Assembly (NCBI RefSeq): GCF_002216005.1
Contig: NZ_NIQC01000019.1
Span: 1-51,377, forward strand
Source of the DNA: Natranaerobius trueperi
GTDB taxonomy: Bacteria; Bacillota; Natranaerobiia; Natranaerobiales; Natranaerobiaceae
DNA: 51,377 nt
Reading direction: 5' to 3'
Position numbers and translations under genes: made by a program. The notes under the pieces were generated by a model. The model was given only the letters and a program-made list of their open reading frames with translations, ran no database searches and was not told the DNA's origin. This document shows, piece by piece, positions 42,701 to 51,315 of this stretch. Position 1 is the first letter of the stretch. Every line of letters starts with the position of its first letter.

Positions 42701-42864
42701 AGCTATCACCTCTAATTTTACTATTTTATGAGTATTTTACTTGAAAATATTGGCGCGGGTCAATATTTTTCTCCTACATATAACAACAAAATCACATTCA
42801 TTAGACAATAAATTGATATATTTCCTGGGAAATTCGACAAAGATAGTGGTCAATAGTGTGGGAA

Positions 42865-43383
42865 CTAAAAAGGTCTTGATTCACAATCATCGCTAAAAGA
42901 ACAAGGTATATGATAGTAATTAAAAAATACCGGATTGTATATATTTTCTTCAATTAATAACGGAATATAACCTAATAAAGGAATTTTAACTGGTTTATCG
43001 TTGATTGTTGGAACTACTCCACCAACCCAATCAGACTGTATAGGTGGAAACATACCACATTCTTGATCTGTTACCTCATTTGCATCTCCTTGTGTTACAA
43101 AACCGTCTTCTTTTTCATCACATACAATTCTATGAAGAGTCCAATTACAAATACCTGCTTCTGGCGATCTAAAAATCACTTTATCACCTTTTGATAAGTC
43201 TTCACAATCAACAGGTAAAACTGCTACCAAATCTCCTCTTGTCATACTAGGCTCCATACTCCATGAACGAATAGTAACCGCAAGTGTAGGTGCCTGTCGA
43301 TAAATAGTTATCACAACCATTGAGAGGACAAAGGTGATAACTAAAACGAGTAAAACCGTTTCAATTTTTCTCTTTTTAGACAT
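42865..43383 (-). CDS. Signal peptidase I, ER/archaeal (SipW-like) type
   Basis: 172 residues with one N-terminal transmembrane segment (ETVLLVLVITFVLSMVVI). The catalytic serine is in SWSMEPSMTRGDLV. The general base position has His (NWTLHRIV), not the Lys of ordinary bacterial signal peptidases. This Ser-His dyad is typical of SipW-like and archaeal enzymes. GFVTQGDANEVTD is the conserved C-terminal box. The start codon has no adjacent SD; a long stem-loop lies between it and an upstream SD (see 43384-43442). Confidence 0.9.
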   Translation of the reverse strand: MSKKRKIETVLLVLVITFVLSMVVITIYRQAPTLAVTIRSWSMEPSMTRGDLVAVLPVDCEDLSKGDKVIFRSPEAGICNWTLHRIVCDEKEDGFVTQGDANEVTDQECGMFPPIQSDWVGGVVPTINDKPVKIPLLGYIPLLIEENIYNPVFFNYYHIPCSFSDDCESRPF

Positions 43384-43442
43384 GAAAGGCCGTTACAAGA
43401 AATTTAAAAAGTTCGCTTCCTGTAACGGCTTTCACCACCTTT
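43384..43442 (-). promoter_or_regulatory. Hairpin between SD and start codon of the signal peptidase gene
   Basis: On the minus strand AAAGGTGGT (43434-43442) is an SD. It is followed by a stem GAAAGCCGTTACA/TGTAACGGCCTTTC with a 1-nt bulge, and the ATG follows at once. Folding would bring the SD next to the ATG. A GTG in the SD also opens a 19-codon frame that stops on the start codon of the peptidase, so leader translation is an alternative. Confidence 0.45.
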
Positions 43443-43670
43443 CTTTTTTAGTTTCTCATAGAGAACTAAAGCTTTTAATTAAATTATATGTTTTTTTCTT
43501 TAAACTACAAAACTAATTTTAATCGTCAGAAAATTCTTGTTAACTCTACTATAACTTATTTAAACCACAATTTAAAACGATTTTGTTACAAGTATAATAT
43601 TTAAAGACTTATAATTTTAAAAGATAATTCCAATACTAAAAATAAACTTTATAAAAAGGAGCGTCTAAAA

Positions 43671-45398
43671 ATGAAAAAAATTAGTCTCTTATCCATAATA
43701 ATAAGCTTAGTAACATTATTAGCTATTGTGGGTTGTCAACCCGAAGAAGAGGATAATGATACTTCCCCAACAGATGAAAATGGAACAGAGGTAAGTGAAG
43801 AAACCAGTGATGTTGTAATAATTGGTGGCGGAGGAGCTGGTATGGCGGCAGCAGTATCAGCAGCAGAAGAAGGTGCAGAAGTTGTACTTATCGAAAAAAT
43901 GCCTGCCATTGGTGGAAACACCATCATATCTGCTGGAGCTTATAATGCTGCTGACCCAGAAAGGCAAGCAGAACAGGGTATTGAAGACTCTGTAGATTTT
44001 CACTTTGAACAAACTTACGAAGGCGGAGACGAACAAGGTGATGAAGAACTAGTAAGGACTTTAGTAGAGAATTCATTAGATACTAAACACTGGCTTGAAG
44101 AGTTAGGTTTAGAGTTTGAAGATGAAATAGATTCAGTAATTGGTGCTATGCATGAAAGAACCCATTACCCTGTAGCACCGTCAGGGACTGGGTATATTTC
44201 TGTTTTAGAAGATACAGCTAATGAATTGGGAGTAGATATTGAACTAGAGACCAAGGCAAAACAACTTATTGTGGAAGACGATGAAGTTACTGGTGTTATT
44301 GCTGAAAAAGATGAGGATGAAATACACTACATGGCAGAGGACGGTGTCATCTTAGCTACGGGTGGTTTTTCAAAAAATATAGAAATGAGAACTGAGTACG
44401 ATCCTGAATTAGAAGAAGATATCCCAAGTTCTAATCAACCAAGCGCAACAGGTGAAGGAATACTTATGGCTGAAGAAATTGGTGCTGAACTAACTAATAT
44501 GGACCAGATACAGATTCTTCCTATTGCAAATGAACATGGTGGGCTCGAAGGTAGTACAACTATCAATATTGAAAATGTTGTATTCGTAAATCAACAAGGT
44601 AGGCGCTTTGTACATGAAGATGCTAGACGAGATGTTTTAGCTGATGCAGTTTTTGAACAAGAAGGTGGTTACTACTATCTGATTAATGATTCCCAAATCA
44701 TCGAAGAAGAGAACGAATATGGTGAGTCTATAGATGAATTAATCGATGCCGGATCAGTTAAAAAGGGAGAAACTTTAGAAGAGCTAGCAAGAGAAATAGA
44801 TGTTCCCGAAGAAGAGTTTGTAGAAACCATTGAAAACTTTAATGAAGCTGTAGAAGCTAGAGAAGATGAAGAGTTTGAGAGAGAAGTATTTAGCAATAAA
44901 ATCGAAGAGGGACCTTTTTACGCATCTATTAGGTACCCTTCAGTTCACCATACCATGGGTGGTGTAAGTATTAACACTGATACTCAGATTATTTCACAAG
45001 AAGGAGATCCTATACCTGGGTTATATGCTGCAGGAGAGGTCACAGGTAACATTCATGGTACCAATAGGTTAGGAGGAAATGCAATACCAGATACAATGGT
45101 ATTTGGAAGAATAGCAGGTCAAACTGTAGCAGGTATGGAAGAAGGTGATGAGGTATTAACTGGAGTCGGTCAGGGGTATGGAGGTAACATAGAAGTTGAA
45201 GTACATATTACAGATGATGAGATTACTCAAGTGGAAGTAATTGAACACAATGAAACTGATAGAGTTTCTGATCCAGCATTAGAAAAAATCCCATATGAGA
45301 TTGTTAAACAAAACTCTACAGAAGATGTTGACACAGTAAGTGGAGCAACAGATACCAGTGCTGGTATATTAGAAGCTGTGGAGGACGCACTAGAATAG
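43671..45398 (+). CDS. Flavin-dependent fumarate-reductase-like lipoprotein (575 aa)
   Basis: The lipoprotein signal peptide ends at LAIVGC. The FAD-binding domain begins DVVIIGGGGAGMAAAVSAA and VVLIEKMPAIGGN, with family motifs GFSKNIEMR, HTMGGVSINT and GRIAGQTVAGMEE. The C-terminal 75 residues form an FMN-binding domain with TVSGATDTSAGILEA, the SGAT site to which ApbE attaches FMN covalently. Flavocytochrome-c family enzymes reduce fumarate or related acceptors; the substrate is not fixed by sequence. The domain order (FAD first, FMN last) is the reverse of the urocanate-reductase form. The SD is AAAGGAG. Confidence 0.9.
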   Translation: MKKISLLSIIISLVTLLAIVGCQPEEEDNDTSPTDENGTEVSEETSDVVIIGGGGAGMAAAVSAAEEGAEVVLIEKMPAIGGNTIISAGAYNAADPERQAEQGIEDSVDFHFEQTYEGGDEQGDEELVRTLVENSLDTKHWLEELGLEFEDEIDSVIGAMHERTHYPVAPSGTGYISVLEDTANELGVDIELETKAKQLIVEDDEVTGVIAEKDEDEIHYMAEDGVILATGGFSKNIEMRTEYDPELEEDIPSSNQPSATGEGILMAEEIGAELTNMDQIQILPIANEHGGLEGSTTINIENVVFVNQQGRRFVHEDARRDVLADAVFEQEGGYYYLINDSQIIEEENEYGESIDELIDAGSVKKGETLEELAREIDVPEEEFVETIENFNEAVEAREDEEFEREVFSNKIEEGPFYASIRYPSVHHTMGGVSINTDTQIISQEGDPIPGLYAAGEVTGNIHGTNRLGGNAIPDTMVFGRIAGQTVAGMEEGDEVLTGVGQGYGGNIEVEVHITDDEITQVEVIEHNETDRVSDPALEKIPYEIVKQNSTEDVDTVSGATDTSAGILEAVEDALE

Positions 45399-45434
45399 TT
45401 GTAGATTAATCTCTAACCAGATATTCTAAATTAT

Positions 45435-45470
45435 TAAAGCCAGAAATTTTTTCTGGCTTTAATTTATTTT
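45435..45470 (+). terminator. Terminator of the flavoprotein gene
   Basis: AAAGCCAGAAA-TTT-TTTCTGGCTTT, then AATTTATTTT. Confidence 0.9.
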
Positions 45471-45623
45471 ATAACAAAATCCTACATAAATTCATATTAA
45501 TTAATATATAATCGCAAAGTTTTATAAAACTTGATATCTTAAAAGGAAGTTTAATCATAACAAAGAATATATATAAGGAACTAATACTATCTTATAAATA
45601 TTATAATAGAAGGAGTGGTATTT

Positions 45624-45880
45624 TTGAGTCAACCTACAAAAAACCCCGGGTTAGCTGCTGTTTTAAGCGCTTTCTGGGGTGGACTAGGACAGATCTATAA
45701 ATTTTAAAGGGAATTTTAATTATAGGAGCTCAGGTTATTAATTCTTTTCTTGCCTTCATTCTAATTGGTTTTATAACATTTCCGATTGTGTGGATTTGGA
45801 ACATTTATGATGCTTATAAATGTGCAGAAAGATTTAATGAAAGTAACACACAACAAACTATTTATATCAATCATAATTAA
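45624..45880 (+). pseudogene. TM2-like small membrane protein, frameshifted
   Basis: From TTG at 45624 (SD AGAAGGAG) the frame reads SQPTKNPGLAAVLSAFWGG then LGQIYKF and a stop. The next frame continues at once with LKGILIIGAQVINSFLAF, ILIGFITFPIVWIWNIYDAY and KCAERFNESN. Together they match a TM2/small double-membrane-segment protein with a 1-nt frameshift, and a few residues of the usual GQIYNGQIGKG hairpin are missing. A sequencing error is possible. A group II intron remnant begins 6 bp past its stop. Confidence 0.6.
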
Positions 45881-45885
45881 TTAAG

Positions 45886-46732
45886 ATAGGGGCCGGTGAC
45901 TAACCGCCGTCCCTCTTACACCACCGAACATACGGATCCGAATACGGCGGTTCTAGCTTCTCTATTCTTTTCTGCATACTAATCCGGTCCTTTGCGAGAT
46001 GTTAGTTGTTTAATTTTAGCTTTGAAACGGTTTATTATTTGTCTAGCTAGTCGTATCTTAGGGTTCTTTTTGTGATGAGTGAAGCTAAATCCTAGTAGTT
46101 TACGCTTCCATGGTCTATCCACCGTTGTTTACTTTTAGTTTTCAGTTTCTTCTCAATATAAGTTGTAATAGACTGCATTATTCTTTCGCCTGCTCTTTTG
46201 ATTTCACATAAATGTGAAAATCGTCAGCATAACGAACGAATTTATGACCTCGTTTTTCAAGTTCTTTGTCTAATTCATCTAAAACTATGTTATAAAGTTG
46301 TACATGTTAACTTAAAAGTCCCCCGTGGGATTCACCACTTTCTTCTCAAGGTAGGAACTTTGTTTTCTGCTTCTTTGAGACAGATGAACGCCTGGTAATG
46401 ATTCTCCATAATTGGTTTGGTCCTTCCTTTATATCTTAAGCTACCAAGTACTATGACGTCTGCTGTTCAACATAGCCTCTCGACCATGCTTACCTCTTAT
46501 CTGTGGCGTTCCAGCAGATTCTCCCCAGGTAGTAAGGACTTTGTCTTGATGTGCAGACTAATCCAGTGTTGCCTAGCCTTGTATGAGATTCGTGTCCCTC
46601 GGGGCGAAAATTTGCCGCTTACTTCCTTCAGATGATAGAGTCACCTCCACCACCCTTGTCTTGAGCTACAGCTACTACTACCTTCGCTGTTCGGGACTTT
46701 TACCCTATAGCTTATACCCATGCCGGGCACAC
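45886..46732 (-). mobile_element. Group II intron remnant (5' end, broken maturase, 3' end)
   Basis: On the minus strand it starts GTGTGCCCGGCATGGGT (46732), a GTGYG intron start, with domain I features such as GTAAAAGTCCCGAACAGCG and TCTGAAGGAAG. It ends with a domain V/VI-like GGTGGTGTAAGAGG and CACCGGCCCCTAT (45886). The maturase is reduced to a piece with FVRYADDFHIYVKSKEQAKE and then multiple stops and frameshifts (about 46100-46310). It cannot splice or move without help. Its 5' end lies directly after the terminator of the gene at 46779. Confidence 0.8.
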
Positions 46733-46764
46733 ACATTAAAAGGCTCCAATTTGGAGCCTTTATA
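46733..46764 (-). terminator. Terminator of the glycosidase-like gene
   Basis: On the minus strand TAAAGGCTCCAAATTGGAGCC is a hairpin followed by TTTTAAT. The group II intron begins immediately after it. Confidence 0.85.
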
Positions 46765-46778
46765 TTTTATAGATTTTT

Positions 46779-47996
46779 TCAATTAGTTTCTATAATTTTA
46801 ATAATTTCTTTCTGTGGATGCCAGTCTACTTGAAAACCCAAATTTTCTAAAGCAAACCTTAATGGAATCAGTGTTCTACCATCTAAAATTTGAGGTGATG
46901 AGTCCATAGTAACTTTTTGATCATTAACTATAGAAAGTTCTGAGCCTATTTTTAACTCAACTTTAGTATTTTCATCTAGTAATATCACTTTCTTACTATC
47001 ATTATTCCAAGTAATATTTACACCAAACTGGTCAAATACACCTCGTACTGGAATATAAGTTCTACCATCTTTAATCACAGGTGGTGTATCTATTTCAATA
47101 GTACTATTATTTAATATCCCTTCACTAGTATTCGGGGATAAAATTAGCTTTTTTTTATCTGTTTCAATATTACTATTTTTATCTACCCAATCATAAAAAT
47201 ATTCTAAAGTATGATATGACATACCACTATAGTTATTAAATTCGCTAAACTTTTTATCAGCTCTTATAAGTCGCTTTTTTAATTGTGAGTTATCAAAATC
47301 ATAAACTGTTCCTTTTTTATTAGGTTGAAACTCTGTACCTATATTTACTTTAGTATTATAGTTATCAAAAAACTGTAAGTACTCTTTCCCTTTATTAATA
47401 AATTCTTTACTAGACTCTTTCTTATTCATAAGTGATACTTCATCTACAAGATTAATAATATCTTCTACATTATATTCTAAATAACATGGTAATAACTTAA
47501 CATTTAAAGAAAGTTTAGTATCATGTTCTTCTATAGTTTTACTAACCTCTTTCAAGTTAAAACTCAACTGCTTTAATAGCTCTTTTTCATTATCATAAAC
47601 TTTCTCTAAAATATGTGGTTCTACCTCTAAATGGATACCATCAAACTGATTATTCAGGTCTAGAACCTTTTTTGTTTCATGTATTAAATTATTCTCTTTT
47701 CTTTTTAAAACCCAAGCTTCAACTTCTATATTAGTTTTATTTGCTAATTTAATAAACTTATTATAAAGCTCTGGATTATTTTTTAATAAATACTTATCAT
47801 GTAGATCCGCTACATTTAAATATACTCGATCAATACCTAGTCTGTGTAATTTATCTATTATTTCACCAGGTTCTTTTATGTATTTTTTCTCTTCTATCCA
47901 GACTGATTCCTTTTTTGTATCTAATTCTTCATGACCACTCGACTCTCCGCCTAATACAATAAAGACAATTAATAGTAAAATTACAACCTTTCTCAT
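46779..47996 (-). CDS. Exported protein: glycosidase-like barrel plus copper-amine-oxidase-like domain (405 aa)
   Basis: A signal peptide (VVILLLIVFIVLGGES) is followed by an alpha/beta barrel-like region (about 30-270). It has IDRVYLNVADLHDKYLL, VEAWVLKRKENNLIHE, FDGIHLEVEPHILEK and LSLNVKLLPCYL, which resemble TIM-barrel glycosidase-type domains; Glu in HLEVEP is a possible catalytic residue. The C-terminal 110 residues form a copper-amine-oxidase-like repeat pair (DGRTYIPVRGVFDQFG, DGRTLIPLRFALENLG), probably for surface attachment. Enzyme activity is not proven by sequence. SD AAGGGGGG. Confidence 0.75.
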   Translation of the reverse strand: MRKVVILLLIVFIVLGGESSGHEELDTKKESVWIEEKKYIKEPGEIIDKLHRLGIDRVYLNVADLHDKYLLKNNPELYNKFIKLANKTNIEVEAWVLKRKENNLIHETKKVLDLNNQFDGIHLEVEPHILEKVYDNEKELLKQLSFNLKEVSKTIEEHDTKLSLNVKLLPCYLEYNVEDIINLVDEVSLMNKKESSKEFINKGKEYLQFFDNYNTKVNIGTEFQPNKKGTVYDFDNSQLKKRLIRADKKFSEFNNYSGMSYHTLEYFYDWVDKNSNIETDKKKLILSPNTSEGILNNSTIEIDTPPVIKDGRTYIPVRGVFDQFGVNITWNNDSKKVILLDENTKVELKIGSELSIVNDQKVTMDSSPQILDGRTLIPLRFALENLGFQVDWHPQKEIIKIIETN

Positions 47997-48085
47997 AAAA
48001 GCCCCCCTTACCTAGAAAATCTTTTTCTAACACACCATTCTATAACTATTCAAAAACTTTATAATTAGACGTCTAACAAGCTGAA

Positions 48086-48106
48086 TTATCCACACAGTTA
48101 TCCATA
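48086..48106 (+). promoter_or_regulatory. Two DnaA-box-like sites
   Basis: TTATCCACA (48086-48094, perfect match to the consensus) and TTATCCATA (48098-48106) lie in tandem in a 150-bp intergenic region. A similar cluster is at 22456-22509. Confidence 0.4.
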
Positions 48107-48123
48107 GTTTTTGTTAATAAACA

Positions 48124-48147
48124 AAAAAAGGGCCGTTAAAAGGCTCC
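48124..48147 (-). terminator. Weak terminator of the small membrane protein gene
   Basis: On the minus strand AAGGAGCC-TTTTAAC-GGCCCTT with mismatches, followed by TTTTTTG. Confidence 0.5.
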
Positions 48148-48588
48148 TTACATGTCACCTAAGTAGACTATTAGCCAAGATGTTAAAGCTCCAAAAAGTA
48201 TATGCCATGTTAAATGACTAAGATTAGTAATAGGTTCGACGGGGTCTAGGTGTGCAATTTTCAATCTTAATAAACATCCGAAAATAATGAGCCAAAAAAA
48301 TAAGCCTACTGTGATCCCTTTTAATAGATAGAATTCACTACCTGTAAAATGAAGTAAAAAAGCTGTGATAACTCCCTTTACTCCAGCTACTGAATAATCA
48401 TTAATAAAGCCAATAAATAAACCTATTCCTGTTTTTATATCCTTTTTTTCAACAAAAACTGATGTTGAAATATGCCAGATATATATTTTATTTATCCCAA
48501 AATGATATAGGAAAAAATCAAATAGATTTACAGGTATATTAGCTATTACTCCCGCTAAAGCACCTAAAGTAAAGATATCATTTATCAT
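48148..48588 (-). CDS. Membrane protein of unknown function (146 aa)
   Basis: Four likely transmembrane segments: LGALAGVIANIPVNLFDFF, VKGVITAFLLHFTG, GITVGLFFWLIIFGCLLR and TWHILFGALTSWLIVYLG. No family was recognised with confidence. The SD is AAAGGAG, 6 nt before ATG. It stands alone between a weak terminator and an intergenic region, so context gives no role. Confidence 0.7.
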   Translation of the reverse strand: MINDIFTLGALAGVIANIPVNLFDFFLYHFGINKIYIWHISTSVFVEKKDIKTGIGLFIGFINDYSVAGVKGVITAFLLHFTGSEFYLLKGITVGLFFWLIIFGCLLRLKIAHLDPVEPITNLSHLTWHILFGALTSWLIVYLGDM

Positions 48589-49081
48589 GTAATTACTCCT
48601 TTCCTTTAAAAATTATTCTTTGTATATAAAATACAAATTATTAATACTACGGCACTAAAGTTACTATATTAGAGAAAGTTTATTTGACCAGATGAGAAAA
48701 AATGGGTTCGAATTGTCTAATAGGAATATTTGTCAAATGGAGGATAATGAAGAATCAATAAATGTTATCGAAGACTTAAGAATACGCTATGAGAACAGCA
48801 AGTAGAAATGTCATCAGTAATCATGAAAATCTTTCAAATGAAGTAGTAAAACAGATAACTGAAGATTCTGAATAATCTCCAGGTTGCTCCCATCCAACAT
48901 ATTCTTCAATTGAGCTATAGATTATTTCACCATCTTCATTCTTCGTTTCATATGATTTGATTGTATATCCCTAATACTGTAAAAGATGATAATAGATTAA
49001 GATAAATCTTTTTAAATGAAGGTAACAACTATACAAATCTAGAATAGTATAGATAATATCTATATCAAGGAGGAATGTAAG
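48589..49081. other. Intergenic region with coding-like fragments
   Basis: Short frames of coding appearance occur on both strands. Plus: QMEDNEESINVIEDLRIRYE from about 48738 and MRTASRNVISNHENLSNEVV from about 48790. Minus: GYTIKSYETKNEDGEIIYSS, at about 48832-48973. None has a clear SD and start with a recognisable family, so they are probably remnants. The promoter and SD (AAGGAGG) of the peroxiredoxin gene lie at the right end. Confidence 0.4.
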
Positions 49082-49684
49082 ATGAGTATAATGGTAGGTA
49101 AGAAAGTACCTGATTTTGAAGGAAAAGCTCTTGTAAAAGATGAAATAAAAACAGTAAAACTATCAGATTATGAAGGTAAATGGTTGGTTGTTTGCTTTTA
49201 TCCAGGAGATTTTACATTTGTCTGACCAACAGAAATAGCAGCAGTTGCTGCTAAATATGATGAACTGCAGAGCTTAGATGTAGAAGTTGTAGCTGTCAGT
49301 ACGGACAGTAACTTCAGCCACAAAATTTGGCACGAAGTAGAGCTTTCTAAAATGGTAGAAGGTGGCATCCCTTTCCCCATGATCTCAGACGCTAATGGTG
49401 AAATAGGTCGATTATTTGGCGTGTACCGTGAGGAAAGTGGTGTGAACGTTCGAGGACGTTTTCTCATTAACCCAGAAGGTAAGCTTCGAGCAATGGAGAT
49501 CTTGACACCAGAAGTTGGTCGAAATGTTTCAGAGCTACTTCGACAAGTAAAAGCTTACCAACATATAGAAAAAACGGGAGAGGTAACCCCATCCGGTTGG
49601 GAACCTGGTAAAAAGACTTTAAAACCCCGAACAGACCTAGCAGGTAAGGTATGGAAAGAATGGAAGGTAGAAGATAATTATTAA
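49082..49684 (+). CDS. Selenocysteine-containing peroxiredoxin (200 aa, UGA at codon 48)
   Basis: The frame from ATG at 49082 (SD AAGGAGG) is continuous to 49684 if the UGA at 49223-49225 is read as selenocysteine. The site is [16 protein letters not shown], where U replaces the peroxidatic Cys of AhpC/Prx enzymes (FTFVCPTE). Downstream features are [20 protein letters not shown] (H-K-W-H motif region) and [18 protein letters not shown] 7-bp hairpin with an AGTT loop lies 11 nt after UGA (bSECIS). The usual resolving Cys near the C-terminus (EVCPxxW) is Thr (EVTPSGW), so another thiol must complete the cycle. It reduces peroxides. Automated tools would call only the part after UGA. Confidence 0.93.
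49236..49253 (+). promoter_or_regulatory. Bacterial SECIS element
   Basis: TAGCAGC-AGTT-GCTGCTA forms a perfect 7-bp stem starting 11 nt after the UGA. The apical loop has a G at 19 nt from the UGA, within the range seen for bacterial SECIS elements that bind SelB. It is inside the coding sequence. Confidence 0.8.
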
Positions 49685-49722
49685 TTAGTTTTTGATATAA
49701 AACAAAACTATTAAGACTGTAA

Positions 49723-49765
49723 AAAAGCCCTTAAAACTTATTGAAATGTTTTAAGGGCTTTTCTT
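49723..49765 (+). terminator. Terminator of the selenoperoxiredoxin gene
   Basis: AAAAGCCCTTAAAAC-N10-GTTTTAAGGGCTTTT, a 15-bp perfect stem; the ends make it bidirectional. Confidence 0.9.
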
Positions 49766-49873
49766 AGTGACATCCATTAATTAAGCTTTATTTAAGATTT
49801 TATTGTCTTGGTAACTTTTCTTAGTTAAGCATGGTAACCTATAATAAAATTGGCGGCGAAAGGCCTAGAGCTT

Positions 49874-51301
49874 TTAGTTTATTGGGTTAATGCTAAAATA
49901 TACTAGAGCTCTATTAAAAGAGCGTTCTTCTATCTGCCTAACTCGTTCTCTAGTAATATCAAATTTATCTCCTACCTCTTGAAGTGTCAGGGGTTCATCA
50001 TTATAAAAACCGTAACGCAGTTTTAATATATCACTTGAGCTATAGTTACTATTTCCATCTTTACTTTCTAAATAGGAAAATAATTTGTTAACTAGGTCTT
50101 TATTCGCTATATCTTCGATAAAATCATCATGTTCATATAACCCTTCATAAGATAGCTCAAAATTTTCTTCAAGTTCAGGATTTACACTATTACAAGCCTT
50201 ATCATAAGTCTCATAATATTTATTTCTAGTTAAATTATCATAATAAAATTCCCTATCTTTTATAAAAGGCACTATAGATGTTTTGGTTTGTTGTTCATCT
50301 AAACCTATTAAATAGGTTCCATCATAAAAAAGATTATCTAGCATTCTATTTAAGTAATTTAAATCCTGTTCATCTTCTACATGACTAGATGTAATACTAT
50401 ATCCATACAGTTGATCAAAACTAATATAGTTTAACTTCCAAAGTAGATAATCCCTGTATGTTTTATCGTCAATAAAATAGTTATAAGGATCTTTACCTAG
50501 GGGTAGGTCCTTATCTAATATCTTTTCTATTTTCTTTAGTTCATCTATCCTATAATGAGGTATCCTTATGAGATTATGAAAAGCATCTTGATATCTTCTA
50601 AAGTATTGACGCAAATAAACAAGAAAATAATTATGAAAACTTGTTTCTCTATTAGGATCAAAATTTTCATAGGCTTTTTCTAAAGCAAAATACGACTCTT
50701 GAATATAATCTTCTGGATCAATAATATCACAACTATATGTGTTACTTAGGTCATAAGTGGTTTTAAAATAACTTTTGTAAGTTAGATCTAAAATTTCTTC
50801 TTTTGAGTATTCATTAAAATAACTATTTAAAATTCTAGTTGAATTTTCTATTGAATGTTCTTTTAGATTATTAAAATAGTGTTTTAATGGTTTTAACTCA
50901 TACTCCTCTTCAAAATTATTTTGCTCTAAATGATTTCTATTCCACTTATCTGGGTTAAAACGCCAGAACCCTTTTCTTTGTGGATCCTTTTCAAAAAAGC
51001 TTTTTTTAGACAGAACACTAGAAATACTAGATTCACGATAGGGATAGTACTTAGAAACATATTCTTTGATCTCTTTTAAGTGAAGACCAGAAGGATGATA
51101 GATTAATATTTCTGATAATAGTTCTAAAAGAGACTTTTTGTCACTATTTGTTATTTCATTAGACAATCTTGTTGTACCTTTATAATGTTCTTGGGCTTTA
51201 AACACTTTTTCATCGACTTGTCCTATTTTTAGATGTATGTGATTTGAATCGTAAGCGTCAAATAGCACCCACATTGATTTAATAAAAAACTCCCATCTCA
51301 T
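49874..51301 (-). CDS. Sigma-70-family factor with N-terminal HARE-like domain (475 aa)
   Basis: The central part has a sigma region 2-like segment (DPEDYIQESYFALEKAYENF then RETSFHNYFLVYLRQYFRR, about 195-236). The C-terminus has region 4 with a helix-turn-helix (LTLQEVGDKFDITRERVRQI then EERSFNRAL). Between them are about 190 residues of weakly conserved, Tyr-rich sequence. Residues about 55-116 (LLELLSEILIYHPSGLHLKE, FFEKDPQRKGFWRF) look like a HARE-HTH/RpoE-delta winged-helix domain. It would direct RNA polymerase to its own promoters, or bind DNA through the extra domain; its regulon is unknown. The first codon is not certain. Confidence 0.75.
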   Translation of the reverse strand: MRWEFFIKSMWVLFDAYDSNHIHLKIGQVDEKVFKAQEHYKGTTRLSNEITNSDKKSLLELLSEILIYHPSGLHLKEIKEYVSKYYPYRESSISSVLSKKSFFEKDPQRKGFWRFNPDKWNRNHLEQNNFEEEYELKPLKHYFNNLKEHSIENSTRILNSYFNEYSKEEILDLTYKSYFKTTYDLSNTYSCDIIDPEDYIQESYFALEKAYENFDPNRETSFHNYFLVYLRQYFRRYQDAFHNLIRIPHYRIDELKKIEKILDKDLPLGKDPYNYFIDDKTYRDYLLWKLNYISFDQLYGYSITSSHVEDEQDLNYLNRMLDNLFYDGTYLIGLDEQQTKTSIVPFIKDREFYYDNLTRNKYYETYDKACNSVNPELEENFELSYEGLYEHDDFIEDIANKDLVNKLFSYLESKDGNSNYSSSDILKLRYGFYNDEPLTLQEVGDKFDITRERVRQIEERSFNRALVYFSINPIN

Positions 51302-51315
51302 TAAATAAATAAGTG
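51282..51315 (-). promoter_or_regulatory. Attenuator-like hairpin over the sigma-factor start codon
   Basis: On the minus strand ACTCCCA-N18-TGGGAGT is followed by TTTTTTATT. The assigned ATG lies in the loop and the T run falls in codons 4-6. If the protein starts here, this could be a translation-coupled attenuator or a start-site sequestering structure. Confidence 0.4.

Noticed and set aside
46198-46786. Plus-strand frames across the second intron remnant
   Set aside because: They are antisense to intron RNA and broken maturase sequence and have no SD.
49352-49684. A separate 110-residue gene after the UGA
   Set aside because: It is in frame with the upstream part, has no SD, and together they make one full-length Sec peroxiredoxin.
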